A stretch of 25,992 nt of DNA from NCBI GenBank assembly GCA_947311285.1, contig CAMZKS010000106.1, forward strand, positions 1 to 25,992, written 5' to 3'. This stretch comes from an uncultured bacterium (lineage in GTDB: Bacteria; Patescibacteriota; Gracilibacteria; UBA4473). The translations under genes and the position numbers were made by a program. The notes beneath the pieces are model-generated. The model had not been told where the DNA came from, did no database searches, and saw only the letters and a list, made by a program, of their open reading frames with translations. This document shows, piece by piece, positions 13,714 to 21,345 of this stretch (positions are counted from its first letter, which is position 1; each line of letters starts with the position of its first letter).

Positions 13714-14691
13714 ATGACCTATAAAGTAACGGCTGACGATTTAAAGCGAGTAATTGAAAAAACAGAGTTTGATAATGGTCATTTTTTTCATCATGGAAAA
13801 GTAAGAGATAGTTTTGTGCTGGATGCAAAGCGTCGCGCGATCGTTGTGTCCGACAGAGTCTCGGCTTTTGATTTTGTTTTGGGAACTATCCCTTTTAAGG
13901 GGCAAGTGTTAAATCAGCTAGCGGCGTGGTGGTTTAAGCAATTAGAGACATTAGGCGTGCCGCATCATTTAATATCAGTGCCACATCCAAATGTTTCAGA
14001 AGTTAGAAACGTAACACCACTGCCAATTGAAATCATTGTTAGGGCGTATTTAACTGGCACTACAACAACTTCTAGTTGGTATGCTTATCAGCATAACGAA
14101 AAAAGAATTAGTGGCCTTGAGATGCCAACAGGAATGAAAAAAAATGAGATTTTTCCAGAACCAATAATAACACCGACTACAAAACCTGAAATTGGACATG
14201 ATCGAAATATTTCACGGGAGGAAATTATTGAAGAAGGTTTGGTGAGTTCTGAGATTTATGCGCAAGTGGAAACACTGGCTTTGAAAATGTTTGCCCATGG
14301 GCAAGTGGTTGCGGCTAAGCAAGGGCTTATTTTAGTGGATACTAAATATGAAATGGGATTGTCAGCTGAAGGGGGACTCGTGGTAATTGACGAAGTGCAT
14401 ACCCCCGATTCGTCACGCTATTGGATTGCTGAAACCTATCAAGATAAATTAGAGAAAGAAGATGAGCCTGATTCCCTAGATAAAGAGTTCGTCCGGAGAA
14501 TGGTCGTTAATGCGGGCTATGACGTTGATAATGAGGATCAAAACCCTAAAGACTTTATGACGGACGAAATTCGTGTTGAGGCGGCACAAAAGTATTTAGA
14601 GCTATTTGAGCGGATGACAGGCGAGCCTTTGAACTTAGAAAAAAATGACGATAGTCAGGGAGTGATTCAAGAAGCGCTCAAAAACCTCTAA
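13714..14691 (+). CDS. purC: Phosphoribosylaminoimidazole-succinocarboxamide synthase (SAICAR synthetase)
   Basis: PurC joins CAIR and aspartate with ATP to form SAICAR, a late step of purine synthesis. The 325-residue protein is the longer (yeast-like) form. Motifs are HHGKVRDSFVL (26-36), VVSDRVSAFDFVLGTIPFKG, the substrate loop VRAYLTGTTTTSSW, ITPTTKPEIGHDRNIS, GLILVDTKYEMGL with the ATP/Mg-binding region, and VIDEVHTPDSSRYW. No other pur genes are adjacent. It is flanked by terminators or hairpins, so it appears monocistronic. Purine synthesis genes are patchy in CPR bacteria, so its presence suggests at least a partial pathway. Confidence 0.95.
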   Translation: MTYKVTADDLKRVIEKTEFDNGHFFHHGKVRDSFVLDAKRRAIVVSDRVSAFDFVLGTIPFKGQVLNQLAAWWFKQLETLGVPHHLISVPHPNVSEVRNVTPLPIEIIVRAYLTGTTTTSSWYAYQHNEKRISGLEMPTGMKKNEIFPEPIITPTTKPEIGHDRNISREEIIEEGLVSSEIYAQVETLALKMFAHGQVVAAKQGLILVDTKYEMGLSAEGGLVVIDEVHTPDSSRYWIAETYQDKLEKEDEPDSLDKEFVRRMVVNAGYDVDNEDQNPKDFMTDEIRVEAAQKYLELFERMTGEPLNLEKNDDSQGVIQEALKNL

Positions 14692-14788
14692 AAGATTAGC
14701 TTTAACGATTAAAGTCTGAAATTGTTACACTAAATACTACAAAAACCTGAAACTTGTTAATTAGGCAACAGAGTTTTGTATCAAAAAT

Positions 14789-14818
14789 TTGCACAAGAGC
14801 TAATAAGTTTGGTACATT
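14789..14818 (+). promoter_or_regulatory. Candidate promoter of pilin gene 1
   Basis: TTGCAC (14789-14794) and TACATT (14813-14818) are spaced by 18 bp, with the pilin ATG 31 bp downstream. The remainder of the 158-bp gap after purC shows only a weak CTTTAA/TTAAAG hairpin at 14700-14714. Confidence 0.4.
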
Positions 14819-14849
14819 AGTGGGTGCATATTTTTTAACCAAAACAAAA

Positions 14850-15365
14850 ATGCAAACATTAAAACAAAAAGGGTTTACCCTTATCGAATTGCTAGTAGTT
14901 ATCGTGATCATCGGTATTCTAGCAACTATTTCAGTGGCTACTTTCTCTGGTTATTTCGCCAAAGCTCGTGATACAGAACGTCAAACAGCTGTATCTAATG
15001 CGGCTACTATCTTGAAAACGGCTCGAGCGGTTGAATCACTTGTAAGCTTTGGTGCTGATGGTGGTGCAAAAGATATTGATGATAAGGCTGAGTTTGATGC
15101 AATATTATTGTCAGAAGGTGGATATAAAATGCCTGCAGACGCCGCGACAACTGGTGGGTATGGTTTTGCAGGTGATGCTCAAGACTTTGTAGTTTTTAGT
15201 TGTAGTGAAGAGAATGTTGGGAAGATGTTTGCGGCTGGGACGGTTACAGGAGTTGCAGCAGCTCAAGCTGATGTTGCGACTATTTGTGCAGATCCTTCAG
15301 TTATTGGAACAGCCTTTGACGTAGCTGGTAATGGAGATGTAACACCTATCAATGTAACAAACTAA
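14850..15365 (+). CDS. Type IV pilin-like protein 1
   Basis: This 171-residue prepilin starts MQTLKQKG with predicted cleavage after Gly8, leaving FTLIELLVVIVIIGILATISV with the conserved Glu at mature +5 and the hydrophobic assembly helix. The globular domain is rich in Ala, Gly and Asp and has two cysteines (Cys118, Cys146) that could form the usual C-terminal disulfide loop. ATG 14850 is preferred over an upstream TTG because it gives the short basic leader expected of a prepilin. It has its own promoter and a strong terminator (15391-15421), so it is probably a major, highly expressed subunit. No pilus assembly genes (pilB, pilC, pilD) are in the window. Confidence 0.92.
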   Translation: MQTLKQKGFTLIELLVVIVIIGILATISVATFSGYFAKARDTERQTAVSNAATILKTARAVESLVSFGADGGAKDIDDKAEFDAILLSEGGYKMPADAATTGGYGFAGDAQDFVVFSCSEENVGKMFAAGTVTGVAAAQADVATICADPSVIGTAFDVAGNGDVTPINVTN

Positions 15366-15390
15366 TTTTTTGTTTTCCTTTAGGTTTTCA

Positions 15391-15421
15391 AAAGACCTCA
15401 CTTTTGTGAGGTCTTTTTTTA
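15391..15421 (+). terminator. Terminator of pilin gene 1
   Basis: A perfect 11-bp stem, AAAGACCTCAC (15391-15401) and GTGAGGTCTTT (15406-15416), has a 4-nt loop and is followed by T8-like sequence. Confidence 0.92.
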
Positions 15422-15481
15422 TATTTTGGTAGGTTTACTGAATTAAATAAAAGTCATTACAGAAGCTTTTTTTAATGTGAC

Positions 15482-15504
15482 AACGGAGGGTGCTCCGTTT
15501 TTGT
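15482..15504 (+). terminator. Second terminator-like hairpin before pilin gene 2
   Basis: AACGGAG (15482-15488) and CTCCGTT (15493-15499) form a 7-bp stem with loop GGTG, followed by T's. It could back up the pilin 1 terminator or insulate pilin 2. Confidence 0.6.
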
Positions 15505-15531
15505 TTACTATGTTTGGGATGAGCTTATACT
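15504..15531 (+). promoter_or_regulatory. Candidate promoter of pilin gene 2
   Basis: TTTACT (15504-15509) and TATACT (15526-15531) are separated by 16 bp, 23 bp before the ATG. The -35 box is weak. Confidence 0.35.
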
Positions 15532-15554
15532 TAAAAAGTACTTAATTTTTTTTG

Positions 15555-16075
15555 ATGAGAAGGCTCGCGTTCACATTAATAGAGGTGTTAGTTGTGATTG
15601 TAATAATTGGTATTCTTGCGGTTATTACCGTCCCACAAATCTCTAGGTATCAAAATCAAGCCGAAAATGCTCGGAGAGAGGCATTAGTTGCTAATGTTGC
15701 AAAGATTATTATAGCGGATGAATTTATTTCATTGGATGGTGTAAATTTTGCAGATCTAGACGCCGATACTTCTTGGGGGCAACAGACCCTGTGACTTTAG
15801 CCGATATTAAGACTCGTTTAAATAAGCAAGATTATATTTTGGCTTCAAGGAATAAAGGGGGATGCTTTTTATATGGTTATGCCTCTACGGCTTTGAATTA
15901 TGCAGACATGCTTGTTATTGCTGATAAGAAAGGATCGAGCGATTTTATTTATAGTGGTACTGTTGTGGCAGCACAAGAAGCTAGAAATGTAACCGCCATT
16001 AGCTGTGTTCCTGGGAATGAAGGCGTAACGGGCGGAACCTGGGCGGGTTACCAGTGGTTGAATTTAATTCCTTAA
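15555..16075 (+). pseudogene. Type IV pilin-like protein 2, frameshifted at a G5 tract
   Basis: From ATG 15555 the product starts MRRLAFTLIEVLVVIVIIGILAV, a prepilin leader with Ala instead of Gly before the Phe and with Glu at +5. The frame stops at a TGA (15792-15794), giving about 79 residues. The rest of the protein continues in the -1 frame up to the TAA at 16075 (DPVTLADIKTRLNKQDYIL, GGCFLYGY, ISCVPGNEG). The switch falls in GGGGG at 15775-15779; one additional G would give an intact protein of 173 residues (DADTSWGATDPV) with two cysteines like pilin 1. This is either a phase-variable tract, a recent mutation or a homopolymer sequencing error. Confidence 0.82.
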
Positions 16076-16157
16076 GTTAGTAAGGCTTAAGTTGAATATT
16101 AAGTTTAAGTGAGTTTTAGGGTTTGTTTTTTAGATTCTGAGTGCTAGGTTATTATTG

Positions 16158-16526
16158 ATGAGTGATGACAATAAACCTGTAACAGAGAAAAAGTTAAAAG
16201 CCGCACTTGAAAAGTGTGCTACAAAGGATGATTTAAAAAATCACCCAACTAAAGATGACTTGAAAGAGATTCTTAAGAATTATCCGACGAAAGATGATTT
16301 GAAAAATAATAACAATGAATTGTTAGAAATGTTTACCATTGTTATGCAAGAATTTGAAGTGCGTGATAAAAATTATCGTGTTGAGTCTGAAAGGCATTTC
16401 CAAATACTGTTAGAAGAAGCGGAAGAAAGATTTTTGAAAACAGGCCATGACCGAATCGGTTTATGTGAGGATGGTTTAAAAGCCATTAATGCTCGACTTA
16501 GAAGGGTAGAAGCCGTAGCATTCTAA
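16158..16526 (+). CDS. Coiled-coil protein with TKDDLK repeats, unknown function
   Basis: This 122-residue soluble protein has three TKDDLK repeats in the N-terminal half (ATKDDLKNHPTKDDLKEILKNYPTKDDLK split over about residues 21-50), a central helix, and the C-terminal EEAEERFLKTGHDRIGLCEDGLKAINARLRRVEAV. It is paralogous to the protein at 1813-2133 in that C-terminal half. ATG 16158 is preferred to TTG 16155. It ends 4 nt before the membrane protein at 16531, so the two are probably translated together. The DDLK-type repeats predict a coiled coil; function is unknown. Confidence 0.7.
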   Translation: MSDDNKPVTEKKLKAALEKCATKDDLKNHPTKDDLKEILKNYPTKDDLKNNNNELLEMFTIVMQEFEVRDKNYRVESERHFQILLEEAEERFLKTGHDRIGLCEDGLKAINARLRRVEAVAF

Positions 16527-16530
16527 TTGA

Positions 16531-17394
16531 ATGCTTAAATATTGGATTGCCTGTCGTGTTTTACATATAGGAGTTGACCTCTTGTTGGTGTACCTTGCCT
16601 TTATTCTCGCCTATTTAATTAGGGTTGATTGGATATTTTCAACGGACTTTGAGTTTGGTCTCTTTGCGGTTATATCTTTTTTTGGAGCGGCTTTATGGAT
16701 TTTATTTCTGGCTTTTTCTCGCTATTACCGGGTGCCACCGCGCTCTGGGGCTAAAGAATGGTATGACTATGTGTTAATTTTTATTGGTGGAGTAGTGGCG
16801 AATGGGGCGTTGATTGTAACTTATTTCTTCCCACAAGAAATTTTGTTCTCACGATTTATATCGGTTTATGCATTTGTGCTTGGGTGTGTGGCTTTATTGA
16901 TAACCCAAAATCTATTTAAATTGTTTATGGCGCGTTTAAAACGAAATAATAAGCAAGTTTATCGATTACTAATAGTCGGAGCTAATAATGTAAGTGAAAA
17001 CTTTATAGATCAGCTTGAAAAAAATCCTTATGCGTTATATCAAATAGTAGGGGTGATTGATCCTTATGGCCTTAAAAAAGAAATTAAAGGAAGTAAAATT
17101 TTAGGAAAACTCGATAAACTAGAAAGAGTGTGTGAGGAGAAAAAGGTGACCTCTATTTTACAATGTGATGCTTTTGAGCAGACACTGAATTTAATTTCTT
17201 TTTGTGAAGAACACGATATTAAGTTTCAGTTTGATCCAGCTCTAAGAGGTATATTTGAGAAAAATTTAAGAATTAGAGAAGTGGCTGGGCACACAACCAT
17301 ATCTTTTGTGAAACGGGACTTTAAAAATGACTCGAAACGAAGACGCTACGCCGCTATTGATGTGGTGCTGAACCAAGTGTTTGATATAGATTAA
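16531..17394 (+). CDS. Polyprenyl-phosphate sugar transferase, N-terminal part only (catalytic domain missing)
   Basis: This 287-residue protein has four transmembrane helices (about 8-31, 43-62, 78-98, 106-126), then a Rossmann-like domain (CoA_binding_3 type) starting YRLLIVGANNVSENFI and continuing to about 265. This is the regulatory half of WbaP/CpsE/ExoY-type initiating transferases. The protein ends at RRRYAAIDVVLNQVFDID, exactly where the catalytic Bac_transf domain (beginning K-R-x-x-D-x-x) should start. About 200 residues are missing, and a terminator follows within 25 nt, so no shifted continuation exists. It may be a deletion remnant or a stand-alone regulatory form. It is probably co-transcribed with the upstream coiled-coil gene. 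Confidence 0.78.
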   Translation: MLKYWIACRVLHIGVDLLLVYLAFILAYLIRVDWIFSTDFEFGLFAVISFFGAALWILFLAFSRYYRVPPRSGAKEWYDYVLIFIGGVVANGALIVTYFFPQEILFSRFISVYAFVLGCVALLITQNLFKLFMARLKRNNKQVYRLLIVGANNVSENFIDQLEKNPYALYQIVGVIDPYGLKKEIKGSKILGKLDKLERVCEEKKVTSILQCDAFEQTLNLISFCEEHDIKFQFDPALRGIFEKNLRIREVAGHTTISFVKRDFKNDSKRRRYAAIDVVLNQVFDID

Positions 17395-17418
17395 ATATTT
17401 TTGTGTGTAGCTACAAAG

Positions 17419-17465
17419 CAAAGACCGGTTTCTAGTATCAAATCAATTTGTAGAGACCGGTTTTG
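17419..17465. terminator. Bidirectional terminator between the sugar-transferase gene and gyrB
   Basis: CAAAGACCGGTTTCTA (17419-17434) pairs with TAGAGACCGGTTTTG (17451-17465) with one bulge and one G-U pair. Runs of A and T at the ends allow function on both strands between convergent genes. Confidence 0.75.
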
Positions 17466-17493
17466 TATTTGGTGTCAGTAGATTATGCGTCTT

Positions 17494-19392
17494 TTAGAAA
17501 TCTAAATCTTTAACTTTAGCTGCGTGGGTTTGGATGAATTTTTTTCGTGGTGGTACTTCATCACCCATTAACACCTTAAAAATGTGATCGGCACGCTCAG
17601 CGTCTTCTACGGTTACTTGGGCCATAGTTCTTGTTTCTGGGTTCATGGTAGTGTCCCATAGCTGTTCAGGGTTCATTTCCCCGAGCCCTTTATAACGTTG
17701 AATATTTTCTGGCCTGATATCGTGATCTTTTAAGATATCGTTTTTTTCTTCATCGGTCATTGGATACCAAGTCTGTTTTCCTTTTGAAAGTTTATAGAGC
17801 GGTGGTTGTGCAATAAAAATATTACCGTTCATAACCAAGGGTTTAAAGTGTCGGAAGAAAAGTGTTAGCAGTAGTGTTCGAATATGGGCTCCATCTACAT
17901 CAGCATCGGTCATGATTACAATTTTTTTGTAACGGAGTTTTTCAATTTCAAATGTATCTCCAATACCGGCGCCCATCGCAATTACTAAATTTTTAATTTC
18001 GTTATTTGCCAGCATCCGATCTAGTCGGGATTGCTCCGTATTAAGGATTTTACCTCGTAGGGGTAAAATAGCTTGTGTATGACGATTACGCCCTTGTTTA
18101 GCAGAACCACCGGCACTATCTCCCTCTACAATAAAAATTTCTGAATCATTAGGGTCTTTAGAGGCGCAATCTGCTAATTTCCCCGGGAGCGTCATGCCTT
18201 CTAGTGCCCCTTTACGGATAACGGTTTCACGAGCCGAACGAGCCGCTAAACGGGCACGAAGTGCTAAGGCAGATTTATTAACAATGGCTCGGGCTTCATT
18301 TGGATTTTCTGAAAGAAATTCAGCAAATTTTTGTGAAAAGATGCGATCGGTAATAGTTCGTACTTCTGAATTCCCTAATTTGCCTTTGGTTTGACCTTCA
18401 AATTGAGGCTCAGGTACTTTAACCGAAATAATAGCGGTTAAACCTTCACGTACATCTTCATTTGTGAAGTTTGGGTCTTTATCTTTTAGTAAGCCGTTTT
18501 CACGAGCGTACTTATTCATAACGCGCGTCAGCCCCATAGAGAAACCTGTTAAATGGGTTCCACCTTCACCCGTTTGGATGTTATTGGCAAAACTGTAAGT
18601 GTGTTCTCTGAATTCGTGGGTGTACTGCATCGCAATTTCTACTTGCACGTCATCCATGATACCCTCGAAAGATAAAATCGGACCGATTTTATCCTTCCCT
18701 TCATTTAAATGATGGACGTAAGAGCTAATACCGCCTTCAAAATAAAACTGAAGCGTGTCTTCTTTGTGTTTTCGTTCGTCGCTGAGGGTGATGGTAATAC
18801 CTTTTGTTAGGTATGCCTGTTGACGTACTCGTTTTTTAATAACGGCAAAGTCGTACTCTGTGGTTTCGAAAATACTGTCATCGGGCCAAAATTGTACACG
18901 AGTTCCGTTTGATTTGGATTTTCCTGTTTGGTTCAGTGGCTCAACGGGAACCCCTTTTGCAAAGGCTACAAAGTGTTCGCCTCCATCACGTTCTACCGTT
19001 ACCTCTGTTCGGGTAGATAGGGCGTTTACCACAGAGATACCAACTCCATGTAATCCTCCAGAAACTTTATAACCACCGCCACCAAATTTTCCTCCGGCAT
19101 GCAGAACGGTTAACACTGTTTCTACCGTTGAAATACCGGTTTGAGGATGTTTCTCTACCGGAATGCCTCGTCCGTTATCTTGTACAGAAATAGAGTTATC
19201 TTGATGTAACTTAATTTCAATGTGGCTACAGTAACCAGCCATCGCTTCATCAATCGAATTATCTACAACCTCCCAAATAAGGTGGTGTAAGCCTCGCGTA
19301 TCAGTTGAACCAATATACATTCCAGGTCGTTTTCGAACGGGGTCTAAGCCTTCTAAAACCTGGATATCGGAGGCGCTGTAGTTTTCTGTCAT
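17494..19392 (-). CDS. gyrB: DNA gyrase subunit B
   Basis: GyrB is the ATPase subunit of the type IIA topoisomerase that introduces negative supercoils. The 632-residue protein has the GHKL ATPase domain (EVVDNSIDEAMAGY, VQDNGRGIPV, GGKFGGGGYKVSGGLHGVG), the transducer domain (QTKGKLGNSEVR), the TOPRIM domain (IFIVEGDSAGGSAKQGR; IVIMTDADVDGAHIRTL) and the C-terminal GyrA-interaction part (RYKGLGEMNPEQLWDTTMNPETR...EDAERADHIFKVLMGDEVPPRKKFI). It is the short form without the large insert found in E. coli. The VTVEDA/MGDEVPPR ending favours GyrB over ParE. It is read alone on the minus strand; gyrA is not in the window. Confidence 0.97.
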   Translation of the reverse strand: MTENYSASDIQVLEGLDPVRKRPGMYIGSTDTRGLHHLIWEVVDNSIDEAMAGYCSHIEIKLHQDNSISVQDNGRGIPVEKHPQTGISTVETVLTVLHAGGKFGGGGYKVSGGLHGVGISVVNALSTRTEVTVERDGGEHFVAFAKGVPVEPLNQTGKSKSNGTRVQFWPDDSIFETTEYDFAVIKKRVRQQAYLTKGITITLSDERKHKEDTLQFYFEGGISSYVHHLNEGKDKIGPILSFEGIMDDVQVEIAMQYTHEFREHTYSFANNIQTGEGGTHLTGFSMGLTRVMNKYARENGLLKDKDPNFTNEDVREGLTAIISVKVPEPQFEGQTKGKLGNSEVRTITDRIFSQKFAEFLSENPNEARAIVNKSALALRARLAARSARETVIRKGALEGMTLPGKLADCASKDPNDSEIFIVEGDSAGGSAKQGRNRHTQAILPLRGKILNTEQSRLDRMLANNEIKNLVIAMGAGIGDTFEIEKLRYKKIVIMTDADVDGAHIRTLLLTLFFRHFKPLVMNGNIFIAQPPLYKLSKGKQTWYPMTDEEKNDILKDHDIRPENIQRYKGLGEMNPEQLWDTTMNPETRTMAQVTVEDAERADHIFKVLMGDEVPPRKKFIQTHAAKVKDLDF

Positions 19393-19491
19393 GAGTGCTA
19401 GTAACTTAATCTGCTAAATTTTAAAGTGTTTCGTTGGTAGAGGGAAGCGATAAGTGGTTGATTTTGTTTGATATTAGTTTAATTTGTATTT

Positions 19492-19836
19492 ATGGCTCTA
19501 GTTTTCGGTGAACCAAAATTTAAAGCTAGGGGTGAATTTGATTTTTTAGCTTTATGGAATTGGCGGCAATGAGGTACGGGAATAAGTTTTTCCTATGGTG
19601 AATGTGATGACTCGTTAATAATTGGTTATTCGAATGTTGTGGCTTTTAATGCGTTTTACTCGAGACACGGGGATCTGCAAAGTGGTCACGGGGCGCTTGA
19701 GTCTGTTAAAATGCGTATTGACGCAATACTAAGACATCACAACTACTCGTTAATGGCGTCACATGAATATATAGGGGCAGTATACAAAGTGTTATTTGAT
19801 GGAGTAGATTATTATTGCCCAGCGCTAGTGAGCTAA
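19492..19836 (+). pseudogene. Unknown reading frame interrupted by one in-frame UGA
   Basis: From ATG 19492 the frame reads MALVFGEPKFKARGEFDF and LALWNWRQ, then TGA (19570-19572), then continues uninterrupted GTGISFSYGECDDSLIIGYS to the TAA at 19836, 115 codons in all. A shorter product could start at GTG 19639 (65 residues). Residues include several His, Tyr and Trp but no motif I recognise. UGA is a normal stop elsewhere here (981-983 and 6152-6154), so readthrough is not the default explanation; a decayed gene is more likely. The 676-nt stretch 19393-20068 otherwise holds only gyrB upstream sequence, hairpins and the ybaB promoter. Confidence 0.4.
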
Positions 19837-19887
19837 GTTCTAAAACTGGACTATTTTCTTCTTTTTAAATAAATGAAGGCTTTTTTA

Positions 19888-19984
19888 CTGAGGGTTGAAA
19901 CCCTCAGCTGTACTTCGCTGCGTCATTCTCGGTCGCGAGGATCTGAACGAACCTTTGATTTGATTCTCCCTGCGGAGAATGACG
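19888..19984. repeat. Intergenic hairpin element (two nested inverted repeats)
   Basis: A perfect 9-bp hairpin, CTGAGGGTT (19888-19896) and AACCCTCAG (19899-19907), is followed by a larger imperfect palindrome bounded by CGTCATTCTC (19921-19930) and GAGAATGACG (19975-19984), with an inner GAGGATC/GATTCTC pair. It is more GC-rich than its surroundings. It resembles the CGTCATTCT...-type dispersed intergenic repeats seen in many bacterial genomes. Only one copy is in the window. Confidence 0.55.
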
Positions 19985-20008
19985 AATAAGATTGTTTTTT
20001 ATTTGTAT

Positions 20009-20036
20009 TTGCCTCGGCTTGTCAGTTTTTTATACT
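20009..20036 (+). promoter_or_regulatory. Candidate promoter of the ybaB-mltG operon
   Basis: TTGCCT (20009-20014) and TATACT (20031-20036) are spaced by 16 bp, 32 bp before the ybaB ATG. Confidence 0.45.
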
Positions 20037-20068
20037 GCTCTTGAATATAAAACTTAACCACAAATATT

Positions 20069-20359
20069 ATGGGATTGATGAATCAAATGGGAGACATGTA
20101 TAAATTACAAAAAGAAGCGAAGCGTATTAAAAAAGAATTAGCGAATACACATATTTATTCTGAAGCCGATGGCGTAAAAGTTACTGTGAGTGGTGAACAA
20201 GAAATCATTGAAATAGAATTTTTGAACGAAGAAATCATTGGTGACGCAAAACGTTTATCTAAGGCGATTAAAGAAGCTTCAAATAAAGCCTTTAAAAAAG
20301 CGCAACAAGTAGCGGCAGAAAAAATGAAAGCGGTTATGGGCGGCATGCCTGGTATGTAA
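20069..20359 (+). CDS. ybaB: YbaB/EbfC family nucleoid-associated protein
   Basis: This is a 96-residue DNA-binding protein of the YbaB/EbfC family, which forms tweezers-like dimers and binds DNA broadly. It shows the N-terminal helix (MGLMNQMGDMYKLQKEAKRIKKEL), the beta-sheet ADGVKVTVSGEQEIIEIEF and the C-terminal helix AIKEASNKAFKKAQQVAAEKM, ending in a flexible GGMPGM tail typical of the family. In many bacteria it lies beside dnaX or recR; here it heads an operon with mltG, whose ATG overlaps the TAA by one base (TAATG). Confidence 0.93.
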   Translation: MGLMNQMGDMYKLQKEAKRIKKELANTHIYSEADGVKVTVSGEQEIIEIEFLNEEIIGDAKRLSKAIKEASNKAFKKAQQVAAEKMKAVMGGMPGM

Positions 20360-21333
20360 TGAAAAAATATTTATTATTAATTGTGATTTTAATGGGGCTC
20401 TACTTTACGGGTAGAGTTCTTTATTTTTGGGATCGCCCAAACTCAGAAGAGGGGACTCGAGTATCTTTTTCTATTGTGCCTGGCAGTAGCTTTAACCGTA
20501 TTAAAGATTTACTGGAAGATAAAGGTTTAATTGCAGATCCTTTCAGTTTTGAGATTTATGCGCGTTATCATAAATTACGTTCAAAGCTTCAGGCGGGGGA
20601 TTATGTCGTGCAAAAAAATCTAACTTTTGCTGAACTCGTTGAAGTTTTGCAGAGCGGTAAATCGCAAGAAATTCGAATTACAATTCCAGAAGGCTCTACG
20701 ATTGCACAAATAGATGATATTTTAGCTCGTCGTAGTTTAATTGAGCCCGGGGAATTTATTGAATGTACTAATAGCTGTGACCTTGGTTTTAAAATTAGTT
20801 CCTTAGAAGGTTATTTATTTCCTTCGACTTATTTTGAAAATGTGCAGAATTTTTCGAACAAAAAATTTATACAAAGATTGTATAACACTTTTCAACAACA
20901 GATTGCTCAGCTGCGTAAGGATATTCAAAAGTCTGGAAGAACTTTAGAAGAAACGGTTATTGTTGCCTCTATGATTGAACGAGAAGCCTTTGGTTCTAAT
21001 ATGAAAGAAAAACAACAAATCTCGAATGTAATTTGGAAGCGACTAGATGAAGGGATTGCCTTAGGCATTGACGCCACGACTCGTTATGAGCTTAATGACT
21101 GGAAAAATCCGTTGTATGCGGCTGACATTGAAAAAAATACCCCTTATAATACGCGACGAAAATTGGGTTTGCCCCCAACGGCGATATCTAACCCTGGTTT
21201 TGATGCCTTGAGTGCGGCGGTAAATCCAATCGAAACAGATTTCTATTATTACCTGCATGATAGTCGTGGGGCTATTCGGTTTGCAAAAGACTTGGCGGGA
21301 CACAATCAAAATAAGCGTGATTATCTTTATTAA
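20359..21333 (+). CDS. mltG: Endolytic murein transglycosylase MltG (YceG-like)
   Basis: MltG cleaves nascent glycan strands in the membrane and sets their length. The 324-residue protein has one N-terminal transmembrane helix (about 4-24), a LysM-like region (RVSFSIVPGSSFNRIKDLLEDKGLI, 34-58; ITIPEGSTIAQIDDIL, 107-122) and the catalytic domain: LEGYLFPSTYF (149-159), TVIVASMIEREAF with catalytic Glu207, GIDATTRYEL, PYNTRRKLGLPPTAISNPG and FYYYLHDSRG. All expected parts are present and the length is usual. Unlike the tagged wall enzymes at 2439-8603, it has a normal membrane anchor. It is translationally coupled to ybaB and is followed 12 nt later by the pyruvyl transferase-like gene. Confidence 0.95.
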   Translation: MKKYLLLIVILMGLYFTGRVLYFWDRPNSEEGTRVSFSIVPGSSFNRIKDLLEDKGLIADPFSFEIYARYHKLRSKLQAGDYVVQKNLTFAELVEVLQSGKSQEIRITIPEGSTIAQIDDILARRSLIEPGEFIECTNSCDLGFKISSLEGYLFPSTYFENVQNFSNKKFIQRLYNTFQQQIAQLRKDIQKSGRTLEETVIVASMIEREAFGSNMKEKQQISNVIWKRLDEGIALGIDATTRYELNDWKNPLYAADIEKNTPYNTRRKLGLPPTAISNPGFDALSAAVNPIETDFYYYLHDSRGAIRFAKDLAGHNQNKRDYLY

Positions 21334-21345
21334 GATTTAGCGGGC

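Noticed and set aside
19492..19836. UGA recoding (as in Gracilibacteria/Absconditabacteria) to explain the in-frame TGA
   Set aside because: All well-conserved genes here contain no in-frame TGA, and TGA ends the glycosyltransferase (981-983) and helical protein A (6152-6154). A recoded genome would show UGA codons throughout gyrB, rpoD and carB.
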